This document shows positions 12,020 to 21,261 of a stretch of 64,000 nt of DNA, piece after piece; the stretch's first letter is position 1; every line of letters starts with the position of its first letter. The notes under the pieces are model-generated. The model was given only the letters and a program-made list of their open reading frames with translations. It ran no database searches and had not been told where the DNA came from. The stretch lies in the NCBI GenBank assembly GCA_020631735.1, contig CM036188.1:14054214-14118213 (forward strand). Reading direction: 5' to 3'. The position numbers and the translations under genes were made by a program. This DNA comes from Saccharum officinarum (taxonomy: Eukaryota > Streptophyta > Magnoliopsida > Poales > Poaceae).

Positions 12020-12977
12020 ATAAGCATAAAGCAACTGTTCTTAGCAATCTGATGTGAATATGTGATGGCATGGATATTAAAAAATTGTATGTAATAAACA
12101 AAATGAAAGAACACATTTCATTCCAACAACAGTCTATATTCTTCATATATTGAGAGGTTAATGTCGTTTAAAGTAGAATTGTTCTACTCGCAAAAAAAAA
12201 AGCAAAGTAGAATTGTTCTGTACTCATTGTAGCGTAAAGTGCATAAGCTAGTTCCTTTATTGTAACATTTTTCTTATATTTCAGGTGCCTGAATTTTAAG
12301 ATGATTTCAGGCACCACTCTTGTACTACAATTAGTACCAATAAATTATTACTTTTGTGATTTGTTATTTATCTTGTGTCATAACTCATAACATATCAAAT
12401 TTTGGTCCTTGTCTAACTATAAAAAAATAATTGTCAATTTTAAATTGTTTTTGTGCCAACACATATCAGATTTTGTCAGATTTGTGGTTTTGTCTAACTG
12501 TTTTTTGTTCTCGGAACAAAAAAATTGCAGATTGTGTCTACAGAAATTGCAACGAACTAAAACTGCAATTTTAGTATAAAATATATGCAATAACCGTCGC
12601 CTGAAAGAAAACTAAAATTTAGGCATCTGAAATTTAGCAAATCCCTTATTCTAAAATGTAAATATTCTACATTCATGATTTAACGACGCTTTCTTTCAGA
12701 GGTATGCATTTGTGGTGACTTCGTCAATCTCGAGATTTGTCGGTCCAACTCGGTTCTTCGGAGATGCTCATAGAGTAGGGTGTGTGTTCATTCATAGGGA
12801 TTTATTTTATATCTCGAAATTTGCTGGTGTTAACTCGATCCTTCGGAGATACTCATAGAGGTAGGTATGCGTTGTGCGCTCAGAGAGGTGAGTGTACGCT
12901 CGTTTATATGAACGTATGTCCGTAATGAGTCTTGAAAAAACTTACGAAAATAATATAATTTTCTAAAGAATAATCCC
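12020..12977. other. AT-rich sequence with a diverged tandem duplication
   Basis: No gene is seen. Two related segments, near 12725-12780 and 12812-12875, share the pattern ctcgagatttg/ctcgaaatttg followed by cttcggagatgctcatagag or its variant. The tail (gtatgcgttgtgcgctc, atgaacgtatgtccg) resembles the 3' part of a grass short retroposon, but I cannot delimit it. Confidence 0.4.
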
Positions 12978-13089
12978 CTTGTTCGGCTGCTCTTATCAGC
13001 ACGGCTTATCAGCCGTGGAACAGTGTTTTTCTCTCACAACAAAACAACCACAACCGGCTTATAAGCCGCAGAAACAGCCTGCCGAACAT
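12978..13089. mobile_element. Short MITE of the gaacagtgtttttctctcac family
   Basis: Ends are tgttcggctgctcttatcag and cagcctgccgaaca, inverted in their outer bases. The interior contains gaacagtgtttttctctcac. Related copies occur at 32780-32870 and 43944-44045. Confidence 0.65.
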
Positions 13090-13094
13090 GGTGA

Positions 13095-13250
13095 ATACAT
13101 GTGCACAGCGAGCGGCAGCTGCGGTGGTCAGCAGCATAAGGCCAGAGGCCGTGCGCTGGCCATCCGGGTTCGAAACCCGATGACCACAGTATTTCCGTGC
13201 ACAGTGCAGGGGAACCAGGAGAAAAGACTCATCGGTTAAAAAAGAAAAGA
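13095..13250 (+). repeat. SINE-like fragment with tRNA B-box
   Basis: The sequence around 13167-13177 is ggttcgaaacc, a perfect polymerase III B-box, and forms a short stem with its flanks as in a tRNA T-arm. A possible degenerate A-box lies about 45 bp upstream. No complete tRNA cloverleaf can be drawn, and an A-rich tail follows near 13236, so a tRNA-derived SINE remnant is the best reading. Confidence 0.45.
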
Positions 13251-13471
13251 AAAGAATAATACATGTCTAGATTTTTTTTCTCCTCTTAGTTGTAGTTATT
13301 ATATTATGTTTGATATGTTTTAGTTGGTCAGGAAAAAGGATAACTATCACACCCCGCCCCCAGGTTGATCCTCTGAGAGTAGGTGCGGGCTACAGAAATA
13401 AATAGAAAAAGAAGGAAAATGATAGGCTCTCATCTAAGACGTTGGTTGCCTCTTGAATGGCTCAGATGGAC

Positions 13472-13588
13472 CTACTGCTTAAGTTGCAGTAGCAGTTGTG
13501 ACTGCACCTGATCTCGGTCCGGTGGGGGGGTGGGGGGTGGAGAGGGGGCGCGGGGTAGATGAGGCTGGAACTTCGTGGAAGGTTCCAT
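13472..13588 (-). CDS. Possible captured exon, 38-residue open frame
   Basis: On the minus strand an ATG at 13588 opens a 38-residue frame beginning MEPSTKFQPHLPR, with a Pro-rich middle, then DRDQVQSQLLLQLKQ and a TAG. Its end lies in the 40-bp inverted repeat, so the same coding segment occurs inverted at 11893-11932. It looks like a first exon of a plant gene, or a piece of one, but I cannot name it or find the rest. Confidence 0.25.
   Translation of the reverse strand: MEPSTKFQPHLPRAPSPPPTPPPDRDQVQSQLLLQLKQ
13481..13520 (-). repeat. Right arm of a perfect 40-bp inverted repeat
   Basis: Exact reverse complement of 11893-11932. Between the arms lie a MITE, a SINE-like fragment and AT-rich DNA, and no transposase. 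Confidence 0.9.
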
Positions 13589-13599
13589 GGAGGCGGTGA

Positions 13600-14644
13600 T
13601 TTTCTGGGCGTTGGTTGCGAATCGGAGGGATAGGAAAACCAGGTGACGTGGCCTCTCCAGGGAGCAAAAAAATGTTGTACAAAAACATAGATAATGGTAC
13701 ATGGTAGATTACAGTCATATAAATGCTCTAGGAATAACAGACTATTTACATTTAAATGTGGAAGAATTGTGATATTCATCCTGATGCTACCCTGACTTCA
13801 CAATGCTTGTGCATGATGTACTTGTTGGTTATTGGGGATGATCAGACATCCTTGCCGCTTTTGGCAACATCCGGTTTGATATGGCAACATCCATTACCAT
13901 ATACACTTAAATTGGAAACTCTATGGTTCTTAAATTGAAAACTCTGTGGTCCCCTGCGATGCTGGAACACTTGTAGATGTGAGATCTTTTATGTGAGTCG
14001 TTTGGGAATCACCGAATCATGTAGCTAGGATTTGGTACCATTTTTTGTGTTGGTTCCTCTACCAGTTGTACATATTACTGTCCAATATGTATGTGGAACG
14101 AATGAGCGTTTCTTCCTACTACTGTTTGAATGAATCATGGGTTAAGCATTCTTCATAACTAGCAGCAGGATCTTTGTTCATTAACTTTGCAAGAAGTTCC
14201 ATAGTTGACAGCTCGAAGATCCTAGGTTGCGTATGCTTGTTCTTAGGGGTACTGAAAGCCCAAACAATGTAATTTACATGGTTATTAATTTAGTCCAAGC
14301 TTATTATTGAAGGCTTGGTGATTTGTTGCTTATTGCTTAACTTAACCAGACGCTGGTTGTCCTGTGCTTTGATGGTGAGTACTAATACTCATTATTTTTC
14401 TGATGTTTCAGGTCGCGGTTGAGCTTCTGGAAGAGAGAGGTGGTAGATTAGAGTAGACTCTGACAACCATTCCTGTGCGTATGACCTTGTTTTGTGTTCT
14501 TTCTGTCTTGTGAGATGTACTTGTTGGACCTCCTGCTTGTAGCACCCCCTCTGCGACAGTAGTATTGTTGGGTTTGATGTGGTCTGTAAGACGACTTCCA
14601 ACTTGCCTAGCCATTTTTTTTCCTTCAGCATGTATATCAAGGTG
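13600..14644. other. Unassigned sequence before the trihelix pseudogene
   Basis: Short open frames only. A possible terminal exon follows an AG near 14411 (VAVELLEERGGRLE then stop), but I find no partner exon with a sensible intron. No transposon ends are evident. Confidence 0.3.
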
Positions 14645-14704
14645 ATGTGATGTGGCTTTGGCCACCTATGAAGCTTTCGTGAAGGCAGTGAGACTTTTTT
14701 TTTT

Positions 14705-15428
14705 TCTCGATTGTGCCATTCACCCGTTTTTCATTAAGGGCGTGTTTAGATCCCAAAATTTTTTGGAAAAAGTTCCTGTAGCACTTTTCGTTGTTATTTG
14801 GCAAAAATTATCTAACCATAGACTAACTAGGCTTAAAAGATTCGTCTCGATATTTACAGACAAACTGTGCAATTAGTTATTTTTTATCTACATTTAATGC
14901 TCTAAACATGCGTCCAAAGATTCGATGTGATGGGTACTGTACAAAAATTTTTAGGTGTTTTTGGGCATCTAAACAAGCCCTAAGAGGAAAATAGTTTTCG
15001 GTACACCCGTGCGCGATCACGCAAGCGAAGAGCATTCGTGACACAACGCACGCCTTACCACCTAGCTACTAGATTCACTTAGAAAATTACATAGGAAAGT
15101 TGTTTTGCGACCAAATTAGCAAGACAAAAGCGAGCGTCTAGACCCGCTGACTTGCATGGCTTCCCGCGTCGACGTCGGCAGGAGGAGGGTGAAGGCGGTT
15201 TGGAATTCCTCAAAGAAGGCTTGGTTAAGTAGCTCAGTCTCCACCTCGAGACCCAGACGTTTCATCATCACTTTCCGCGCTTGAGCCTTTGGCTTCTGTT
15301 CCATGTGCCTTGCTCTTGGCGGCAAACCTAGCGCTCCTCTTGGGTACGAGCCCGGAGTCATCCAGCTTCCCCGCCCAAGCTCTGAGACTCTATTGGGCCT
15401 ATTTAGTTTGGGTTAAACCACTACTGCT
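14705..15428 (-). mobile_element. Truncated retroposon (minus strand) inside the pseudogene
   Basis: This insert splits the trihelix copy and is flanked by an 18-bp direct repeat, agtgagac plus ten T, at 14687-14704 and 15429-15446. The T-run on the left and the long target duplication fit a minus-strand insertion with a poly(A) tail, as for LINEs or processed transcripts. It contains a minus-strand open frame (15361-15116) with a segment TELLNQAFFEEFQTAF that I do not recognise. A Tourist MITE later inserted into it. Confidence 0.7.
14738..14980 (+). mobile_element. Tourist-type MITE with TAA target duplication
   Basis: Ends gggcgtgtttagatccc and gcatctaaacaagccc are inverted repeats. TAA lies directly outside both ends (14735-14737 and 14981-14983). 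Nested in the retroposon at 14705-15428. Confidence 0.92.
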
Positions 15429-15543
15429 AGTGAGACTTTTTTTTTTGGTGAGAGCTCTACTGGTCCCCATGGCATCACAGTGGACATCAACAAGTCTTTC
15501 CCGGATGGAACCAACTTGGCTTTATTTGTTGCAACAGGACTTG

Positions 15544-15808
15544 GGCCATGTTTAGTTCCCCAATTCTCCCCCCAAATTTCACTATGCAAAAAGAAGATTC
15601 CCCGTCACATCAAAATGTCGGCAAATGCATGGAGTACTAAATGTTGATGAAATCAAAAACTAATTGCACAGTTTTGTTGTACTTTGCGAGACGAACATTT
15701 TAAGCCTAATTAGTCAAAATTTGGATAATTTTTACCAAATACAAACGAAATGCTACAGGAATTCTGATACAGTGTTTTTCTCCCCAATTCTCTCATCTAA
15801 ACGAGGCC
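15544..15808 (+). mobile_element. Tourist-type MITE splitting the trihelix pseudogene
   Basis: It begins ggccatgtttagttcccc and ends tcatctaaacgaggcc, with TTG duplicated at 15541-15543 and 15809-15811. The pseudogene reads continuously across the site once it is ignored. The interior is almost identical to 44302-44535. Confidence 0.9.
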
Positions 15809-16045
15809 TTGGCTTCACAAGCACTGGAGATTCAGAAACGTCGCTTTCAGAGATTGAAGAGACGTAACTGGAACTCCAGAAAGCAACGTCTCAAGTGGGA
15901 GCGATTCAGGAAGAAAAAAGAAAGGGAGAAAGAATGGCACTGGAGAATGGAGCATATCAACATTCACATTCGAACTTGAGCTGAGACATCCAAGCAGCTA
16001 GAACTAGTGCTTAAGCTAAAATGCCAGGGGAATCATGCATGACCT

Positions 16046-16682
16046 GTGGTTGATCAACGCTTCCATTTTAAAGGTGTAAAACTAGTTAGTGATAGCGCAA
16101 GCTAAACCTGAGAAAAAGTTCAGTATCTTGAGAAACCTGTCCTTTGTAAAAAGATCGAGTTCCTATCCCTCCTAGATGTCGAACACATGCACCGGTTGTG
16201 TTTGGTATCTTTGTGTTGCGAAAGTGCATCAATATTTCATACCGGAGAGAACTAAACAAATTAAACCTTGTGTTTTACGTAGGGCATGTGTTGCAACTGC
16301 TCTGCTCCACCTTTTTCAACTTCGCTAGCCAAACAGGATTAGCTCCACAAATTTTGCTCTACGTCCATCTTTTTTTAGTCTCGCTCCTAACTTTGATAGC
16401 CAAACACACATTTTGCTCTAGAAAAAAGGTAGACTTGAGGGCTAACTTTAGGTGTGGAGCAGTCCTAAACAACTCCATAGTAAACAAGCCCATAGTAGAC
16501 TTGGGTACTTTAGAAACTTCAGTTTTTGGTGGAGCTCCTATGATAGAATTGGTAAATTAGAGATAGTTTTGGTGGTGTGGAGCAGTCCTAAACAAGCCCA
16601 TAGTAAACCTGGTGTGGTCCTGATTCCTACCATCTTTTTGGTAAATCTCTAGGAAGGATTCATACTTTCTTAAAAATTATAA
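16046..16682. other. Unassigned sequence with a 123-bp-period duplication
   Basis: No gene. A segment beginning ggtgtggagcagtcctaaac occurs at 16451 and again at 16574, each followed by a variant of aagcccatagta. Words such as ggtggagctcc suggest decayed MITE material. It ends at the target duplication of the Sirevirus. Confidence 0.5.
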
Positions 16683-16687
16683 GCTAG

Positions 16688-18291
16688 TGAAAGGATCAAG
16701 ATGCCCAAGAGGGGGGGTGAATTGGGCTTCTCTAAAAATTAAATGCAAGAATTAAATCCTACAAGCCGGAATTCACCCCTAGTGTCTACTTGTGTTCCTA
16801 GAGAGTCTACCGATACAAAGTTTTGCACCCTAGTTTCCAATCCTAGTCTAGCATGGCAAGTCTAGGAATATAAACAAGCAATGAAAGTAAATACGAGAAA
16901 GTAAATGCTTGAATGTAAAGGGGCAAGGAACACGGCGATGTTTTTCCGAGGTATCGGAGAGTCGTCACTCCCCACTAGTCCTCGTTGGAGCACCCGCGCA
17001 AGGGTGTAGCTCCCCCTTGATCCGCGCAAGGATCAAGTGCTCTCTACGGGTTGATTCTTTGACACTCCGTCGCGGTGAATTACCCACAACCGCTCACAAG
17101 ATGAGTTGGGTCATCCACAAGCTCCGCCGGATGATCACCGAACTCCCAATCACCACCAAGCCGTCTAGGTGATGGCGATCACCAAGAGTAACAAGCTAGA
17201 ACTCTCACTTGACCACTACGAGCCCAAATGAGAAGGTGGATGCACACTTGCTACTCTCTAATCGCTAGTGAGGAACTCTCAAGCTTTGATTCTCAAATCT
17301 CTATCCTCACTAGTGCTCTTGCACTCCCTTGCACTTCAAAGGTGTTTATCAGCTGATCAAATGAGCAAGAGACCTCTAAAAGAGGTGGTGGGGATGTATT
17401 TATACACCCCACAGATAAAACGAACCGTTACCTGCTGACTCAGCAAAACACGAGCTGACCGGACGCGCCGGTTGAACTGACCGGACGCGCCGGTCGCTCG
17501 TAACGGTCGAAATCCGAAAAACAACTGAGTGACCGGACGCACCGGTCAGGGGTGACCGGACGCGTCCGATCGTGCAGGGAGCATACTGTACTCGCACCGG
17601 ACGCGCGACCGCGTCCGATCGGTGATGACCGGACGCGTCCGGTCGTCTCTGGACCTTACTGGACTGTGACCGGACGCGCCGATCATACCCAGGTCGCGTC
17701 CGATCGGGTGTTTCCCTCAAGTGACACGTGTCGACTTCTGACCACCGTGTCCGGTCCTCGCGAGGACCGCGTCCGGTGTTCAGAGCTGAAACCCTAGCCG
17801 CGGAACTATACTGACCGGACGCGTCCGGTCATGCCGAGGACCGCGTCCGGTCATGAGAAAACGACCCGAAACTCTCCGAAACGCGTCACAACTTGAACCA
17901 AGTTGCTTCCAACTGAACTTTGAGCTATTCTAGAGCTGCCTAGCCAAGTTTAACAAGTGTGCACCACACCTAAACATAGGACTCACCTAGGTCAAGCTAC
18001 CCGCTCATGCCCCCTTTATAGTACGGCCAAAAGAGAAAAACGAAGATCCTAACGACTATTCCAAATGTCTCTCAACACCTCGACATCCGGAACTAACCAT
18101 TCTTAATCTTGACGTCACTCTTTTGAAAACCGAAATGATTTCCATCAAGGGGCATGAATACCATGGTGCCCAAAGCAGTTAAAACCTCCATGACCTAACT
18201 TACCAAAGTTTCTACAAAACACACGTTAGTCATGGTAATAAAGCGTTGTCATCAATTGCCGAAACCAAACCTCGGGGCCTAGATGCTTTCA
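16688..18291 (-). repeat. 3' LTR of the Sirevirus (left copy on the plus strand)
   Basis: It is 1604 bp long and nearly identical to 28568-30174. By eye I count about 19 substitutions, all transitions, plus two small indels. About a dozen CCGGACGCG-type motifs lie at 17455-17860. On the minus strand they end about 50 bp upstream of a TATA box (17404-17397). Confidence 0.95.
17397..17404 (-). promoter_or_regulatory. TATA box of the Sirevirus LTR
   Basis: Read on the minus strand this is tataaata, just downstream of the palindrome cluster. The same site lies at 29284-29277 in the other LTR, where it would drive the genomic transcript. Confidence 0.6.
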
Positions 18292-18307
18292 ATCTCCCCC
18301 TTTTTGG
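18292..18307 (-). promoter_or_regulatory. Polypurine tract of the Sirevirus
   Basis: On the minus strand the purine run aaaaagggggaga lies just before the 3' LTR. This is the expected primer site for plus-strand DNA synthesis. Confidence 0.85.
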
Positions 18308-18738
18308 TGATTGATGACAACACTAAGATATAAAAGATTTGAGTTGAGGTTTTTCGAGCATGCATGGTTCACATAAGCAAAAAGCAATAAGCACAAGGGG
18401 TTAGGAATTGCTTATGTGCCCCAAGCCAAAAGAGTGTACTCATAAGATAAGACAAAGAACGTTAGTACACATACAGATATAGCTCATAAGAAATCGGAGT
18501 AAGGCACGGAAGCACAACCTTAGAGCTATAATTAAAAACGGTGGCAAGCGTTAACACTGCGACTGAATAAAACATTAAGACTCAAGGTTTATCATACGAC
18601 ATGTCACACGAATGCAATGACTGAAAAGTAAACATGATGCATGAATGTAGCACACAAGAAAAAACAAAAAAACTCTCTCAAAGCTCCCCCTGAAACTACT
18701 CTCTCTCCCCCTTTGGCATCAAGCGCCAAAAAAGTAAT

Positions 18739-21261
18739 CTAAGGATCTGAGGGGGGGGGGGCAGACGGAGTCGTGCCGGGTGTCGAGGTGCGCGGAGTAA
18801 TCACGAAGTGTAGAGAATCTCCCTCAGAATCTGGGCTATCTGGCTGACCCTCTGAAGAAGCATGTGGCTGTGTAACTGTCTGGGTCTGAACGGCAGGAAC
18901 AGGTACTGTCGTAGTAGCAATAAGAGGATCCGTCTGAGTGACCTGAGCCTGTAGCGAGCCAATAGCAGGAGGATCTATCGAGGCAACTGACGAAGGTAGA
19001 GTCTCTGTAGTACCAGTCCCTGTCACTGGAGGAATAGCTGCCTCTGAAGCTGACAACCCTGAAGAAGTAGCAAAGGTAGTGTGCGAGGGCGTCGGCTGAC
19101 CAGTCAACTCGCTGTAGGTAGCACTGTAATCACCGAAGGGTGTGCCTGTCAGGAGGTGAGGGCGAGGCTGGTCTAAAGGTGTAAACCCCGTGTGAATAGG
19201 CGTGAAACTCGGGGACTGAAATGACTGGGGAACCTGCTGCTGTGGAGATGTGAACTGGAAACCCGGCTGTCCCTGACTTGATGGATCACTGGATTGTAAA
19301 GCAGAAGTCAGGACAGAAGCAGGCGGAGGAACCCCAACAGTGACTAGGTGGCGTAGGAGATCCAAGTACTGCTGCTGACTAGCTGCACTCTGTCGCTGAA
19401 TCTCATACTGCTGTCGCTGCATTTCAACCTGCTGCCTCTGGATCTCAAGCTGCTGACGCTGAAACTCGTCCTAACGAGCCTGAATCTGTGCAAGTGCTGC
19501 AGCTGTGTCCTGAGCCTGTCGCTGTATCTGCTGTTGCTGCTGCTCCTGTGCCTGGGTCAACCTCTCAAGTATCGCCACCATGGCTGGGTCTGTGCGGGAG
19601 GCTGAACCAGAGCCACCGGCCTCGTGGTCGTGAGACCGAGGAGACCGGTACTTGGGGATGGGCTGGTAGTCCTCATCAGTGCTATCAGATGTCACATCCT
19701 CAGGAAGATCAGCAGGCTGAGCGTCAAGATCGGCAAGCTCTGCCTCTGCAAGCTCATCAACTGTGGCGTCCTACTCAGCTGCTGTCTCAGGAACCTCAGG
19801 TCGCACACGCTGTCCTGGCACTGGGGCCTGATCTCTAGTGACTGAAGCCTAAAGCTGACGGATATCATACTCAGGGAAAGCAGTAGTCGTATCTGATATC
19901 TCAGCTCGGATCTCTGCTGGTAACTGGATGGACGATCTAATGATGAAGCAGATCCAGTGTGCATAGGGCAGCTGACGATTACCCTTGAAGCCCTCAGCTA
20001 TGGTGTCCTCCATCTCACTAAGTATGAGATCCCAAATGTCAAACTGTGTCTGTGAGAGGAGGTGGTGAACAACCCATAGCTGCATCCGAGTCAGTCCCTC
20101 TCTGTAGCCAAGTCTGGGAAGTAGAGTGCGTCTGACTATAGCATCCAGAACTCTGGCAAGTGGTGTCAAACTGGCAGGCGTGCGACGAGACCCTTCGCCA
20201 AAAGGCTCACGGAAGCAGGGTCGAACCAAGTCTGTAGGTGGCACTGCACCGCCGTGAGGGCGTCTCGGTGGAGGAGTCTGACCAAAACACAGCTGATGTA
20301 TCTTCGTGTTGGAAGCTGGGAGTCTGAGAATCTCCCGCACTCTGGTGCTGTATAGACGGTGATCGCGGCCTCGGAATGCAAAGTGAATGAAATCATGGGC
20401 AGGATCAATCCATAGTGAAGCATAAAACTCTCTGACCCATGTGCCGCAGTATGCACCTGTCCGTCCAAGAAGATCTGACAAGCCTGGCAGAAAGGACAGG
20501 TGCGGACGTAGCTGTTCTCCCACAACCTCAACCAGTGACTCAAGTCGACAGACCCTCTGTGGTCGGAAAGCAATACCGCTGTCAACTAGAGCCCTGTAGA
20601 AATCCTCCTGAAGTGGGGTATAGAAGCCTTCTGAAGCTCTGGGATCCCTCACAGGTGGAAACCACCAACTGACCTCCACGAACCTCAACCCCTGCACCTG
20701 ACGTGCTGTAGCACCCCTCAAGTCAAAGTGCTCGACCGGGGGTGAACCTCTAGCTCTGGGAGGAGGACGTGCTCCACGACGCTGGCCCTCTGGCCTAGGA
20801 GTCACCTGAGTACGTGCGCGTGTGGAGCGGCGACGTGGTGGAGACTGAGCTGGCTGCTCCTCTGTGTCCTCTGTAGCCTCTAGAGCCTCTGGAGCCTCTG
20901 TGGCCTCTGGAGGTGGATCAACTGACATACCCTCTGTAGCTTCAGTATCCTCAGTACCCTCAGTGGCCTCTGTGTCGAGCTGTCGACCTTCAAGATGAAA
21001 GCGACGCTCGCCTATGCGTATGCCACTGCTCCTGCCACCTCTCTCTGCCTGCTCTGCTGCATCTGCCACGGTCTGAGCAATCTCTGCCTCTGTAAGTGTC
21101 TTCTTCTTCTTTCTGGCCATGACCTTGATACGCTTCCCACGTGCAATCTCAGACCGACGAGGAGGACTGTCGTCCCCGTCACCAGGAGCACCACCGGCGT
21201 TCTTGCAACGCACCATGCTGACAAACTGACCGAAAACCTCTGAAAGATGGTGAACTGTCAC
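18739..21261 (-). pseudogene. Third ORF of the Sirevirus (env-position), three in-frame stops
   Basis: A single reading frame of 841 codons runs from 21261 to 18739 and is interrupted by three TAG codons, just before 19849, within 19697-19850, and at 19471. The frame never shifts. A nearer start, MVRCKNAGG, lies at 21216. The first 470 residues include a Lys/Arg-rich patch (GKRIKVMARKKKK), an acidic TEATE repeat region, and a folded part near residues 215-440 (WVREFYASLWIDP, REILRLPASNTK) that resembles the putative plant transposon protein domain of plant retroelements. The carboxyl part is Gln-rich (QRQQLEIQRQQ) then Ser/Thr/Pro-rich. No clear signal peptide or membrane span is visible, so calling it an envelope protein would rest on position only. 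The role is unknown. Confidence 0.75.

Larger units (their letters stand above)
14645..16045 (+). pseudogene. Broken partial copy of the trihelix gene
   Basis: Three blocks match the 3' part of the trihelix coding region at 7928-8288 in the same order. They are 14645-14690 (gatgtggctttggccac), 15447-15543 (atcacagtggacatcaacaa) and 15809-16045 (ttggcttcacaagc, agaaacgtcgctt, caacgtctcaagtgggagcg). The copy has frameshifts and substitutions throughout the coiled-coil region, and the trihelix DNA-binding part is missing. It is interrupted first by a retroposon with an 18-bp target duplication and then by a Tourist MITE. It cannot make a functional protein. Because the duplicated part is a single exon in the parent, a processed origin and a DNA duplication cannot be told apart here. 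Confidence 0.88.

Noticed and set aside
13167..13177. Possible tRNA gene around the ggttcgaaacc motif
   Set aside because: Only the T-arm-like part fits; no acceptor or anticodon stem can be drawn, so it is treated as SINE debris.
14392..14665. Possible terminal exon and overlapping minus-strand frames
   Set aside because: The only nearby donor would leave a 39-bp intron, too short for plants, and the minus-strand frames have no motif.
17357..17797. Open frames on both strands in the Sirevirus LTRs, also at 22109-22550, 40781-41386 and 61478-62108
   Set aside because: They follow the palindromic CCGGACGCG motifs (repeated TGRVRS/RVRSV peptides) and recur wherever the motif is clustered.
17455..17860. 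CRISPR-like array of regularly repeated motifs
   Set aside because: Repeats are short, overlapping and unevenly spaced palindromes within an LTR of a plant genome; there are no spacers of constant length and no cas genes.
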